A stretch of 9,576 nt of DNA, taken from contig JASHSZ010000080.1 in the NCBI GenBank assembly GCA_030040815.1, positions 1-9,576 on the forward strand. The letters run 5' to 3'. Under the pieces are notes generated by a model. It saw only the letters and a list, made by a program, of their open reading frames with translations. It did not search any database and was not told where the DNA came from. Shown here in pieces: positions 1-7,262 of this stretch. The DNA is from Streptosporangiaceae bacterium. Lineage in GTDB: Bacteria > Actinomycetota > Actinomycetes > Streptosporangiales > Streptosporangiaceae. The position numbers were made by a program, and so were the translations under genes. The stretch's first letter is position 1, and every line of letters starts with the position of its first letter.

Positions 1-92
1 TAGCTGATCTGCGCCCCGTCAAGGATCACGACGCCGTCCTTGACTGGCGCGCCCCGGCCAGGGATCAGCAGGTCGGCATGGATCCGCTGCAC
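1..92 (-). CDS. Amidohydrolase-like protein, N-terminal fragment (runs off window)
   Basis: Only the first 30 codons are present; the gene continues beyond base 1. The start chosen is GTG (bases 92-90), preceded on the minus strand by AGAGG at a 5-base distance, which overlaps the end of pntB. The readable N-terminus contains LLIPGRGAPVKDGVVILDG. This is the pattern of the small beta-sandwich that opens many metal-dependent amidohydrolases (imidazolonepropionase/dihydroorotase type): a hydrophobic strand, a G-x-G turn, then 'DG-V-I'. No metal ligands can be checked because the catalytic barrel lies outside the window. The 17-base gap after pntB suggests co-transcription with the transhydrogenase genes. 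The family call is an inference from a short stretch; the substrate is unknown. Confidence 0.55.
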   Translation of the reverse strand, partial: MQRIHADLLIPGRGAPVKDGVVILDGAQIS

Positions 93-109
93 GAGCGCCT
101 CTTTTGGGC

Positions 110-1513
110 TCAGGCCACGAGCGTCTTGACCGCGGCTGCCAGATCGGTCAGCGCCTTCTTCGCGTCTGCGAAGTACATGCTCGTCTTCGGATCCACATAG
201 AGCTCGTTGTCGATGCCCGCGTAGCCGTGACCCATCGACCGCTTGATCACGATGATGCTCTTGGCCTGGTCCACATCAAGGATGGGCATCCCGGAGATCG
301 CGGTGCCCGGCCGACGGGCCGCCGGGTTCGTCACGTCGTTGGCGCCGATGACGAGCGCGACGTCGGTCCGGGCGAACTCCGGATTGATCTCGTCCATCTC
401 CTTGAGCTGCGGATACGGCACGTTCGCCTCGGCGAGCAGTACGTTCATGTGGCCGGGCATCCGGCCCGCCACCGGATGGATCGCGTAGCTCACGTCGACA
501 CCCCGGGACTCCAGCAGCTCGGCCAGCGCCGCCACCTCGTGCTGTGCCTGCGCAGCCGCGAGGCCATAGCCGGGCACGATGATGACCTTGGACGCGTAGG
601 CGAGCTGGATGGCCGCGTCGTCCGCCGCGATGGACTTGACGTCGCCGGCGGGACCGCCGGCGAGCGCTGCCGCTGAATCGCCGGTGCCGAAGCCGCCGAG
701 CATGATGTTGCGTATCGAGCGGTTCATCGCGTCGGCCATCAGCTTGGTCAGGATGCCACCGGAGGCACCGACGAGCGCCCCGGCGATGATCATGGCCCAG
801 TTTCCGATGACGAAGCCCGCCATCGCGACCGCCGTGCCGGTGAACGCGTTCAGCAGCGAGATCACCACGGGCATGTCGGCGCCGCCGATCGGCATCACCA
901 TCGAGACGCCGAACAGGAGTGCCGCGGCGATCACTACGGCCAGCAGACCGGTGCTGGGGGAGACGATGAGGTAGGCGCCCAGGCCGATGCCGACGGCGGC
1001 CAGCAGCAGGTTCACCGCGCGGGCACCGCGGAAGGTGACGGGCGCAGAGGTGATTACGCCCTGCAGCTTGCCTGCCGCGATGATCGACCCGGAGAAGGTG
1101 ACTCCGCCGATGATGACGTCGAGCAGGGTCGTGACCGACGTGGCCGACGACACCCCGGTGCCTGCGCTCATGTAGTCATGGATTCCGACCAGCGCCGCGG
1201 CGCCGCCACCGACGGCGTTGAACATGCTGACCAGCTGCGGCATCGCGGTCATCTTCACGTTCCTGGCCGAGTAGAGGCCGAGCACGCTGCCGACCAGCGC
1301 CCCCGCGAACATGACGATCCAGCCGGTCGTGGTGATGAGGTTTTCGCGGACGATGATCGCGAGTGTCGCGCCGATCGCGACCGCCATCCCGGCCGTCGAC
1401 GCCTGGTTACCGCGACGCGCAGTCGCGGGCGTGTTCATCAGGTGCAGGCCGAGCACGAAGCACGACGCGGCCAGCACGTAGATAATCTGGATGGTCCAGG
1501 CGAAGTCGCTCAT
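110..1513 (-). CDS. pntB: NAD(P) transhydrogenase subunit beta
   Basis: 467 residues, close to the usual ~460 for PntB. It provides most of the proton channel and the NADP(H)-binding domain III of the proton-translocating transhydrogenase, which uses the proton motive force to drive NADH + NADP+ to NAD+ + NADPH in the cytoplasmic membrane. The first ~290 residues are a run of hydrophobic helices. The C-terminal domain (from about residue 309) carries the family hallmarks: PGYG (314-317), AGRMPGHMNVLLAEA (from 349), GANDVTNPA (390-398) and KRSMGHGYAG (424-433). The ATG start at 1513 overlaps the pntAB stop in an ATGA junction, so translation is probably coupled. The same frame stays open upstream to 1816, but that stretch lies over pntAB and reads as arginine/alanine-rich non-protein, so it is excluded. 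Confidence 0.97.
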   Translation of the reverse strand: MSDFAWTIQIIYVLAASCFVLGLHLMNTPATARRGNQASTAGMAVAIGATLAIIVRENLITTTGWIVMFAGALVGSVLGLYSARNVKMTAMPQLVSMFNAVGGGAAALVGIHDYMSAGTGVSSATSVTTLLDVIIGGVTFSGSIIAAGKLQGVITSAPVTFRGARAVNLLLAAVGIGLGAYLIVSPSTGLLAVVIAAALLFGVSMVMPIGGADMPVVISLLNAFTGTAVAMAGFVIGNWAMIIAGALVGASGGILTKLMADAMNRSIRNIMLGGFGTGDSAAALAGGPAGDVKSIAADDAAIQLAYASKVIIVPGYGLAAAQAQHEVAALAELLESRGVDVSYAIHPVAGRMPGHMNVLLAEANVPYPQLKEMDEINPEFARTDVALVIGANDVTNPAARRPGTAISGMPILDVDQAKSIIVIKRSMGHGYAGIDNELYVDPKTSMYFADAKKALTDLAAAVKTLVA

Positions 1514-1863
1514 GCCGCCCGGCCCGGGTCGCGATGCCCGTTGGGGCTCGAGCCGTTTGCCGACACGTTGGCGGGCGCCAGCGGCCGTCGGCGGAACATC
1601 CTGAGCATCCGCCCGGTGACCACGTAACCGCCGACAACGTTCGCCGCGGCGAACACCGCCGCGACAAAGGCGATGACGTAGCCGACCGTGTTGTGCGCGG
1701 TGACCGCGATGAGCATCGCACCGGCCAGCACGATGCCATGAATGGAGTTGGCGGCCGACATCAGCGGCGTGTGCAGCGTAGCTGGCACCTTGCTGATGAC
1801 CTCGAAGCCGACCCACAGGCTGAGGACGAAGATGGCGACGTCAACAAGCAGTGCCGGGTACAT
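1510..1863 (-). CDS. pntAB: NAD(P) transhydrogenase subunit alpha part 2
   Basis: 117 residues. This is the separate membrane part of the alpha subunit (alpha-2), as in organisms with the three-gene PntAA/PntAB/PntB form. Three hydrophobic helices are visible (about residues 4-22, 42-60 and 62-84). The family signature HTPLMSAANSIHGIVLAGAM starts near residue 31 and is close to the canonical 'HTPLMSGTNAIHGIV'. After the last helix comes an arginine cluster and a ~25-residue polar tail (Asn, Ser, Gly, Pro) that looks disordered. The ATG at 1863 shares one base with the pntAA stop (TGATG), and the stop overlaps the pntB start by 4 bases. That is tight operon packing for three subunits of one complex. 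Confidence 0.95.
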   Translation of the reverse strand: MYPALLVDVAIFVLSLWVGFEVISKVPATLHTPLMSAANSIHGIVLAGAMLIAVTAHNTVGYVIAFVAAVFAAANVVGGYVVTGRMLRMFRRRPLAPANVSANGSSPNGHRDPGRAA

Positions 1864-3011
1864 CAGGCGGTCTCCTCCGGTCGACTCACTTGGTGTGACA
1901 GCGCCGGGTGCACGATCGCGCCGTCGCGGGTGATGACCACGCCGGCCGTGATCTCATCGTTGGCGTCGAGTGTCAGCGCGCCGTCCGAGATCAGGTGCTG
2001 CAGCAGCGCGGTGATGTTCCGCGCGTACATGCTGGACGCCGCGGCCGGCATGTGGGATGGCAGGTCAGCCGCGCCGACAATCGTCACGCCGTTTTCGGTA
2101 ACGACCGTTCTGCCCGGCTCGGAGCCTGCCACGTTACCGCCGAGGGGGCTCGCGCCCATGTCCACGGCTACGGACCCGGCCGCCATCGCCTTGAGCGCAT
2201 CCTCGGTGACCAGCAGGGGCGGGCGCCGTCCCGGCACGTGCGCCGTCGTGATCACGACGTCGTGCCTGGCTATGTAGCCGGCGAGCTCCTGCTGCTGGGC
2301 CTCATGCTCCTCTTCGGTCAGCTCGCGGGCATACCCGCCCGTGCCGGACGCCGAGGCGACGGAGGTGAGCTCGATGAACGTCGCGCCCACCGACTCGGCC
2401 TCGGTACGGGTCTCTGGCCGGACGTCGTAGGCGCTCACGACCGCGCCCAGGCGACGCGCGGTCCCGATAGCCTGCAGCCCGGCCACACCCGTACCGAGCA
2501 CGAGTACCTTGGCTGGCCGGGCCGTCCCGGCGGCCGTGATGAGCAGCGGGAAGAACCTGCCGTATTCGGTCGCGGCGACGAGCGCAGCCTGATAGCCGGC
2601 GACGTTGGCTTGCGACGAGAGCGCGTCCATCGGCTGCGCCCTGGGCAGCGTGCGCGGCAGCATATCCAGGCTGATCGCGGTCACCCGGGCGGCAGCGAGC
2701 GCACTGACGAGGGCCGGGTCGGTCAGCGGCAACAGCATGCCGATCAGTACCTGGCCTGGCCGCAGCGCGGCCAGCGTCGCCTCGTCTGGCTTGCCGACCA
2801 AGAGCACGGCATCAGCCGTCAGCGCCTCGGCCCGGTCGACAACGGTGGCACCTGCCTCGGCGTAGCTGTCATCGGTGAACCACGCCCGGGCGCCCGCGCC
2901 CGACTCGACGAGCACCTCCAGCCCGCTTGCGCGCAGTTTGGCGACCGCCTCCGGCACCAGAGTTACCCGTCTCTCGCCGGGCGCGGTCTCATTGACCACG
3001 GATACCTTCAT
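1863..3011 (-). CDS. pntAA: NAD(P) transhydrogenase subunit alpha part 1 (NAD-binding)
   Basis: 382 residues, the usual size of the separate soluble alpha-1 subunit. It binds NAD(H) and passes hydride to NADP bound on PntB. In sequence order: an alanine-dehydrogenase/PNT N-terminal domain starting KVSVVNETAPGERRV, with VGKPDEATL near 72; the RAQPMDALSSQANVAGY segment (124-140), corresponding to the loop that contacts the nicotinamide; a Rossmann glycine motif GTGVAG (173-178) followed by YDVRPET (195-201); and VAVDMGASPLGGN in the second half. The ATG at 3011 is preceded by GAGGT at a 7-base distance. The frame remains open upstream to 3314, but that covers the divergent intergenic region and the opposite gene. 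First gene of the pnt operon; its promoter should lie in 3012-3168. Confidence 0.96.
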   Translation of the reverse strand: MKVSVVNETAPGERRVTLVPEAVAKLRASGLEVLVESGAGARAWFTDDSYAEAGATVVDRAEALTADAVLLVGKPDEATLAALRPGQVLIGMLLPLTDPALVSALAAARVTAISLDMLPRTLPRAQPMDALSSQANVAGYQAALVAATEYGRFFPLLITAAGTARPAKVLVLGTGVAGLQAIGTARRLGAVVSAYDVRPETRTEAESVGATFIELTSVASASGTGGYARELTEEEHEAQQQELAGYIARHDVVITTAHVPGRRPPLLVTEDALKAMAAGSVAVDMGASPLGGNVAGSEPGRTVVTENGVTIVGAADLPSHMPAAASSMYARNITALLQHLISDGALTLDANDEITAGVVITRDGAIVHPALSHQVSRPEETA

Positions 3012-3065
3012 GAACAGACCTCGCTCGGGGTCCCCAGGGGGAAGCAGCCTACCGTCTGGCCGCAC

Positions 3066-3097
3066 GTCCAGTATGGACTGGGTGTTAAGTGGACACC
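3066..3097. promoter_or_regulatory. Two adjacent inverted repeats in the divergent pnt / small-gene promoter region
   Basis: The 157-base region 3012-3168 must hold the promoters of the pnt operon (minus) and of the 80-residue gene plus HU (plus). It contains GTCCA-gta-TGGAC (3066-3078, perfect) and, two bases later, GGTGT-7 bases-ACACC (3081-3097, perfect). TGGAC is also repeated directly (3074 and 3090). Such spacing suits a dimeric repressor or activator site, but no known operator consensus is matched. I do not see a convincing -35/-10 pair on either strand, so calling this an operator is an inference. Confidence 0.35.
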
Positions 3098-3168
3098 GAC
3101 GCGGTAGCCGCCTACGCGCAGCGGGTATGGTGCCGGGAGATTTCGCAGCTGTGAGCAGAGGAACGTGG

Positions 3169-3411
3169 ATGCCTGACTTCGTGCCGTCGTCGGCCGACGG
3201 GACGCTGGCGGCGAAGCTGGCCGACGCGCGCAGGCGCATGGCCGCGCTCGACCTGCCACGGCCGCTGGCCGCCCGGTTGCACCGGCAGTTCATCGCCATC
3301 TGCGACGCGGTCAAGGCGCCTGGCGCGGACGAGGCAAGCGGCGAGCGGCGGCTGGTCGCGTTCCTGGCCGCACTCGAGCAGGCAGCTGCCAGAATCTCCG
3401 GGCCTTCTTAG
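3169..3411 (+). CDS. Small hypothetical protein, 80 residues
   Basis: I do not recognise this protein. It starts MPDFVPSSADGTLAAKL and is predicted to be mostly alpha-helical, rich in Ala, Arg and Leu, with no membrane segment, signal peptide or cysteine pair (one Cys). Support for a real gene: AGAGGAA lies 5 bases before the ATG at 3169, third codon positions are strongly G/C, and the gene sits 30 bases ahead of the HU gene on the same strand. In-frame GTG (3151) and ATG (3127) codons upstream are possible alternative starts but lack the good ribosome site. Its position between the pnt promoter region and HU suggests co-transcription with HU. Function unknown. Confidence 0.7.
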   Translation: MPDFVPSSADGTLAAKLADARRRMAALDLPRPLAARLHRQFIAICDAVKAPGADEASGERRLVAFLAALEQAAARISGPS

Positions 3412-3441
3412 CCGCTCGGGGAACTACGGGGGGACCACACA

Positions 3442-3747
3442 ATGAACAAGAGTGACCTGATCGACGAGGTTTCCGACCGGATGGGCGACAACAAGAGGAC
3501 GGCGACCGACGCCGTCAACGCCGTGTTGCAGACCATCCAGGAGACAGTGGCTCGCGGCGACAAGGTGTCGATCTCCGGGTTCGGAGTGTTCGAGAAGCAG
3601 GTCAGGGCCGCGCGTACCGCGCGTAACCCGGCCACCGGGGCGGCCGTGAAGGTACCGAAGACGTCGGTGCCCAAGTTCCGGGCCGGGGCGGACTTCAAGG
3701 CGATGGTCAACACCAGGCGATCCGGCAGCCGGTCCGCCAGCCGGTAA
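3442..3747 (+). CDS. hup: HU family nucleoid-associated DNA-binding protein
   Basis: 101 residues. A small basic protein that binds and bends DNA as a dimer and compacts the nucleoid. The whole HU fold is recognisable: an N-terminal helical dimer domain starting MNKSDLIDEVSDRM, the GFGVFE turn (46-51), and the DNA-embracing beta-arm with RNPATG (61-66), whose proline is the residue that intercalates into DNA in HU/IHF. This is followed by VPKFRAGADFK and a short tail, TRRSGSRSASR. The tail adds only about 10 residues to the ~90-residue core; the long Lys/Ala-rich extension of mycobacterial HupB is absent. The ribosome site is the G-run ending GGGGGGA, 8 bases before ATG. The nearby envelope and cofC genes match a common actinobacterial neighbourhood. 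Confidence 0.95.
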   Translation: MNKSDLIDEVSDRMGDNKRTATDAVNAVLQTIQETVARGDKVSISGFGVFEKQVRAARTARNPATGAAVKVPKTSVPKFRAGADFKAMVNTRRSGSRSASR

Positions 3748-4225
3748 GCATCCAGGGTTCAGCGGGCCTCCGGGTTAAGTCGGCAGGGTCAGCGGGCTCT
3801 GCCGGCGGCGGGGGCGGCGGCGTGGGCCGCCGCCCCCGTACCGCGAAGGCCAGCGACAACTGCACGACCGTGACGACCAGCGTAGGCGTGACCGCGCTCC
3901 AGGTGTCCCGCAGGGCGATCCCGGCTGCCGCCATGTACGACCAGATGAACAGCAGGATGAGGGCCGCGACGCAGAGACCGGTCAGGCTTGCCGGGCCGAG
4001 CCCGTGACGCTGCCGGACGTGCAACGCGACCGCGGTGGCTGGCCCGCCGACGACGACGCAGGCCAGCGAGGCGCTCAGTGCGGACTGACCGGCGAGGCCG
4101 GCTACCCCCGGGTGGCCGGTCCGCGCGCTGATGAGCAGGGCTAGGGAGACGGTCGTCAGCAGCCAGGTGCCGAGTACGGTCACCAGCCACACCAACCCGA
4201 GCGGGATCGCGGCGCGGCGTTGCAC
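3707..4225 (-). CDS. Hypothetical four-helix membrane protein with proline-rich tail
   Basis: 172 residues from GTG at 4225, 17 bases after the ddl stop. I do not recognise the family. Four hydrophobic segments are seen at about 9-33, 49-70, 79-104 and 111-130, then a cytosol-like tail with a six-proline run (136-141) and the repeat-like AEPADPADLTRRPAEP. Support: strong G/C third positions, and long hydrophobic runs that antisense frames rarely make. Against: no clear ribosome site before the GTG, though translation could be coupled to ddl. In-frame TTG/GTG codons ~10 codons later are alternative starts. The last 41 bases run antisense into the end of the HU gene, and the final residues (GWRTGCRIAWC) look like antisense sequence, so the true C-terminus may be degenerate. 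Probably last gene of the plsC-gpsA-ddl operon. Confidence 0.6.
   Translation of the reverse strand: MQRRAAIPLGLVWLVTVLGTWLLTTVSLALLISARTGHPGVAGLAGQSALSASLACVVVGGPATAVALHVRQRHGLGPASLTGLCVAALILLFIWSYMAAAGIALRDTWSAVTPTLVVTVVQLSLAFAVRGRRPTPPPPPPAEPADPADLTRRPAEPWMLTGWRTGCRIAWC
3810..3837. terminator. GC hairpin, possible terminator between convergent HU and membrane-protein genes
   Basis: A perfect 12-bp stem (GGGGGCGGCGGC pairing with GCCGCCGCCCCC) closes a 4-base loop, GTGG. It begins 62 bases after the HU stop. There is no T-run on either side, which is common for actinobacterial stem-loop terminators. The same bases encode the proline run of the membrane protein on the minus strand, so codon repetition could explain the symmetry instead. 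The terminator role is an inference. Confidence 0.4.
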
Positions 4226-4242
4226 TGCTGGTCGGCGTGGGG

Positions 4243-5379
4243 CTACCGCAGACCGCGCCGCTTCTTCAGGGCGGTCTGCAGCATCCTGTCGACAAGCTGC
4301 GGGAACGGCATTCCGCTCGCTTCCCACATCTTCTGGAAGTACGACGCGGGGGACAGGCCCGGCATGGTGTTGATCTCGTTCACCAGGATCTCGCCACCGC
4401 GGGTGTAGAAGAAATCCACTCTGGCGAGTCCCTCGCACGACACGGCGTCGAAAGCGGCCGCGGCGAGCCGGCGGACCTCGGCGATCGCGCTCTCCGGGAT
4501 CGGCGCGGGGATAGCCATGCCGCTCGCCGCGTCCAGGTACTTGGCCTCGAAGTCCCAGAACTCCTCGCCGCCGTCGATGAGCAGCTGACCCGGGAGGCTC
4601 GTGTCTGGCGGCGCCCCGTCCAGGCCCTCGAGCACCGAGACCTCGACCTCGACCCCATCGATGGCGGCCTCGACCAGCACCTTCGGGTCATACTGCCGGG
4701 CCGTGGCGATGGCCTCGCGCAACTCGTCCAGGGTGTGCGCCTTCGAAGTGCCGATGCTGGAGCCGCCCCTCGCCGGCTTGACGAACAGCGGCCAGCCAAG
4801 CTCCTCGATGTCGTCGAGCACCCGCTTAGCCTCGACCGACAGGGTTTCGCTCTGCACGTCGGGCCAGTCCCGCTCCCTGACCACGACGAACGGCCCGACC
4901 GGCAGGCCCTTCGCCCGGAAGATCAGATTCATGTACTCCTTGTCCATGCTCACCGCGCTGGCGAGCACGCCGGCGCCCACGTACCGCACGCCCGCCAGCT
5001 CCAGCAGGCCCTGGATCGTCCCGTCCTCGCCATAAGGACCGTGCAGCACTGGCAGCACCACGTCGACGTCGCCGAACACGTGCGGGATTTGAGTCGGCGC
5101 GGTCGCAACGACGCCGCTGCCGGACCAGGGCACAACGGTCGATCCCGGCTCGGCGACCGCCGCGACGGTGGGCAGTTCGCCATCGGTGACGGCGAGCCGC
5201 TCCGGGGCGTCGGCCACCAGCACCCAGTTGCCCTCGGCGGTGATGCCAACCGGAATGACCTCATACCGCGTGCGGTCAATGCCGGCCAGCATGTTGCCGC
5301 CGCCCATGCACGAAACCGGGTGCTCGGGGCCCCGGCCGCCGAAGACGACGGCGACTTTGATCTTGCGCTGCTCGGTCAC
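4243..5379 (-). CDS. ddl: D-alanine--D-alanine ligase
   Basis: 378 residues, typical of the longer actinobacterial/DdlA-type enzymes. It makes the D-Ala-D-Ala dipeptide of peptidoglycan from two D-Ala with ATP. Motifs in order: VVFGGRGPEHPVS (11-23), with Glu19 as the conserved N-terminal glutamate; LHGPYGEDGTIQG (112-124); SAVSMDK (141-147); the ATP-grasp lysine and glycine loop KPARGGSSIG (201-210); WDFEAKY (275-281); RVDFF (320-324); and the metal-binding NEINTMPG (334-341). The GTG start at 5379 has GGAGG 5 bases upstream on the coding strand. Oddity: the glycine-rich loop after PVS reads CMGGGNML, where many family members have Ser/Ala positions. Located 31 bases after gpsA and transcribed with it. 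Confidence 0.97.
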   Translation of the reverse strand: MTEQRKIKVAVVFGGRGPEHPVSCMGGGNMLAGIDRTRYEVIPVGITAEGNWVLVADAPERLAVTDGELPTVAAVAEPGSTVVPWSGSGVVATAPTQIPHVFGDVDVVLPVLHGPYGEDGTIQGLLELAGVRYVGAGVLASAVSMDKEYMNLIFRAKGLPVGPFVVVRERDWPDVQSETLSVEAKRVLDDIEELGWPLFVKPARGGSSIGTSKAHTLDELREAIATARQYDPKVLVEAAIDGVEVEVSVLEGLDGAPPDTSLPGQLLIDGGEEFWDFEAKYLDAASGMAIPAPIPESAIAEVRRLAAAAFDAVSCEGLARVDFFYTRGGEILVNEINTMPGLSPASYFQKMWEASGMPFPQLVDRMLQTALKKRRGLR

Positions 5380-5410
5380 GAAACCTCCACTGTCGATTGG
5401 TGCCCGCGGC

Positions 5411-6415
5411 TCAGACGCCGTAACGCTCGGGCTTCGCCGATCTGCTGGCCAGCAGCAGCACCGCGTCGGTTATCGCCAGCCCGTCATGCATGACCCCGGC
5501 GATCACCTCGGTGATCGGCATCTCCACACTGTGGTCGCGGGCCAGCTGGCGCACGGACTCTGACGACTTGACACCCTCCACCGTCTGGGTGGTACCGGCG
5601 ATGACCTGTGCGAGCGGCACCCCCTGGCCGAGCTTCTCGCCGAACGACCGGTTACGGGCAAGGGGCGAGCTGCAGCTCGCTATGAGGTCGCCCAGGCCCG
5701 CCAGACCGGCGAAGGTGTGCTGCTCGGCGCCGAGCGCGGCACCGAGCCTGGCGATCTCGGCCAGTCCGCGGGTGATGAGCATGGCCCGGGTGTTGTCGCC
5801 GAGGCCCATACCGACGGCGATGCCCACCGCCAGGGCGATGACGTTCTTCACCGCGCCGCCCAGCTCGCAGCCGACGACGTCCGGGTTGGTGTAAGCGCGG
5901 AAGTAACTGGTGTGGCACGCCTGCTGCAGTCGGCTCGCGGCGGCCTCGTCGGGGCACGCCACAACGGTGGCGCAGTACTGGCGGGCGGCGATCTCCAGCG
6001 CCAGGTTGGGTCCCGAGATCACCGCTATCCGGTCCGGCGACGCGCCGGTGACCTCGGCGATGACCTGGCTCATCCGGTCGCCGGTGCCGAGCTCGATGCC
6101 CTTGATGAGGCTGACGAGCAAGGCGTCGGCGGGCAGCAGGTCGCGCAAGCCGGTGAGGTTCTGCCGCAGCGTCTGGGCCGGCAGCGCCAGCGCGACAATG
6201 TCGGCGTCGGCCAGCGCCGCCGCGGCGTCGGCCGTGGCGTGCAGGCTGGCGGGCAGCATGACGCCGGGCAGGTATTGCGGCGAGGTGCGGGTCGATTCGA
6301 TGTGTGCGGCCAGCTCGGGGCGGCGGCACCAGAGCACGACGGGCGTGCCCGCGTCGCAAAGCACCTGTGCGAACGTGGTGCCCCACGACCCCGCGCCGAG
6401 CACCGCGGCCTTCAC
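5411..6415 (-). CDS. gpsA: Glycerol-3-phosphate dehydrogenase [NAD(P)+]
   Basis: 334 residues, the normal family length. It reduces dihydroxyacetone phosphate to sn-glycerol 3-phosphate, the backbone precursor of phospholipids, in the cytoplasm. Visible signatures: GAGSWGT nucleotide-binding loop (7-13), LIKGIE (103-108), [11 protein letters not shown] (133-143), CELGGAVKN with the catalytic lysine at 190, [16 protein letters not shown] (202-217), and [14 protein letters not shown] (250-263). The start is GTG at 6415, overlapping the plsC stop in a GTGA junction, so the pair is probably translationally coupled. That fits the pathway: GpsA makes the glycerol phosphate whose monoacylated form PlsC acylates. 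The frame stays open upstream over plsC but without family similarity there. Confidence 0.97.
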   Translation of the reverse strand: MKAAVLGAGSWGTTFAQVLCDAGTPVVLWCRRPELAAHIESTRTSPQYLPGVMLPASLHATADAAAALADADIVALALPAQTLRQNLTGLRDLLPADALLVSLIKGIELGTGDRMSQVIAEVTGASPDRIAVISGPNLALEIAARQYCATVVACPDEAAASRLQQACHTSYFRAYTNPDVVGCELGGAVKNVIALAVGIAVGMGLGDNTRAMLITRGLAEIARLGAALGAEQHTFAGLAGLGDLIASCSSPLARNRSFGEKLGQGVPLAQVIAGTTQTVEGVKSSESVRQLARDHSVEMPITEVIAGVMHDGLAITDAVLLLASRSAKPERYGV

Positions 6416-7221
6416 GGGCTGGGGCTCCCCGGCTCGTCGCCCGGCGGGGTGGCCTCCTGCAGCGCGCGCAGGTCCTGACGGAGCTGCCGGCGCGCGGCTG
6501 CCCAGTGGTAGAACTCGGTCGGCGGCTGCTCGTCGCGCAGCCCGGCGAGCAGCCCGGTTACCGCCCACATCACCTTGTCGGTGGCAGCCCGCAGCACTGC
6601 GTTCGTGATGGGCTGATCCCGGAACTCGGACAGGTCCACCGGCGGCCCGGCGGCGATTCGCACGGTCTTGCGCGGCAGCAGCTTCGGCACGAATTTGCCG
6701 TACGGCAGGATCTTCTGTGCGCCCCAGTGCGCGATCGGCACCACGGGGACGTCCGATTCCAGCGCGAGCCTCGCCACGCCGGTCTTCGACACCATGGGCC
6801 ACTTGTCGGGATCCCGGGTGGCGGTGGATTCGGGGTAGAAGATCACGCACGAGTTCGTCTTGGCGACCAGCTGGGCCGCCTGCTTGAGCACGAGAGCCGC
6901 GTCGGCCTGGCCGCGGTAGACCGGAAGCTGCCCCAGCCAGCCCAGGATCCGACCGAGTACCGGGATCTCGAACAGCGACGACTTAGCCAGGAAGACTGGG
7001 TACCGCCCGGCGCTGTCCGCGAACAGCGCCACCGCGAAGATGTCCATGTACGACAGGTGGTTGGCGGCCAAGATGACCGGGCCCGTGGCCGGGATGTGCT
7101 CCTGCCCGCTCCAGTCCAGTCGCATCATCATCCGGATGCCCGGCCGCAAGATGATCTTCGAGACGTTGCGCCAGGCGGTGGAGTACGTGCCGTCTGCGGT
7201 CCGAGCCTGGTTGCCTGCCAT
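6412..7221 (-). CDS. plsC: 1-acyl-sn-glycerol-3-phosphate acyltransferase (PlsC family)
   Basis: 269 residues. It transfers an acyl chain to lysophosphatidate (or a related lysolipid) to make phosphatidate at the inner face of the membrane. The four acyltransferase blocks are present: NHLSYMD (54-60), the H-x4-D catalytic motif; the [17 protein letters not shown] block (from 77) with PVYRG (100-104); block III as PESTATRD (130-137); and [10 protein letters not shown] (158-167). Block III is normally 'PEGT', so Gly is replaced by Ser here while Glu131 and Arg136 remain. No strong membrane helix, so probably peripheral. The ATG at 7221 is preceded by GGAGGGA at a 4-base distance. First gene of the plsC-gpsA-ddl operon. 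Exact substrate is not shown by sequence; some actinobacterial homologues acylate other lipids. Confidence 0.92.
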   Translation of the reverse strand: MAGNQARTADGTYSTAWRNVSKIILRPGIRMMMRLDWSGQEHIPATGPVILAANHLSYMDIFAVALFADSAGRYPVFLAKSSLFEIPVLGRILGWLGQLPVYRGQADAALVLKQAAQLVAKTNSCVIFYPESTATRDPDKWPMVSKTGVARLALESDVPVVPIAHWGAQKILPYGKFVPKLLPRKTVRIAAGPPVDLSEFRDQPITNAVLRAATDKVMWAVTGLLAGLRDEQPPTEFYHWAAARRQLRQDLRALQEATPPGDEPGSPSP

Positions 7222-7262
7222 CGTTCCCTCCGCCGCCTGCGCCGCCTGGGAGGATCATATGC
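7222..7262. promoter_or_regulatory. 41-base divergent spacer between plsC and cofC
   Basis: This gap holds the ribosome binding sites of both genes: TCCCTCC (plsC, read on the minus strand) at 7225-7231 and GGGAGGAT (cofC) at about 7248-7255. Nothing resembling a full -35/-10 promoter fits between them. Each promoter must therefore overlap the opposite gene's start, or transcripts must have very short leaders. Two adjacent ATGs occur (7259 and 7263); only the second is in the cofC frame. Confidence 0.5.

Noticed and set aside
1908..3107. 399-codon open frame on the plus strand opposite pntAA
   Set aside because: Arg/Gly/His-rich translation with no domain likeness; it mirrors the G/C-third codons of pntAA, which removes stops from the antisense frame.
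4237..5493. 418-codon open frame on the plus strand opposite ddl
   Set aside because: Composition typical of antisense shadow (Arg, Asp, His, Gln-rich); ddl on the other strand has all catalytic motifs.
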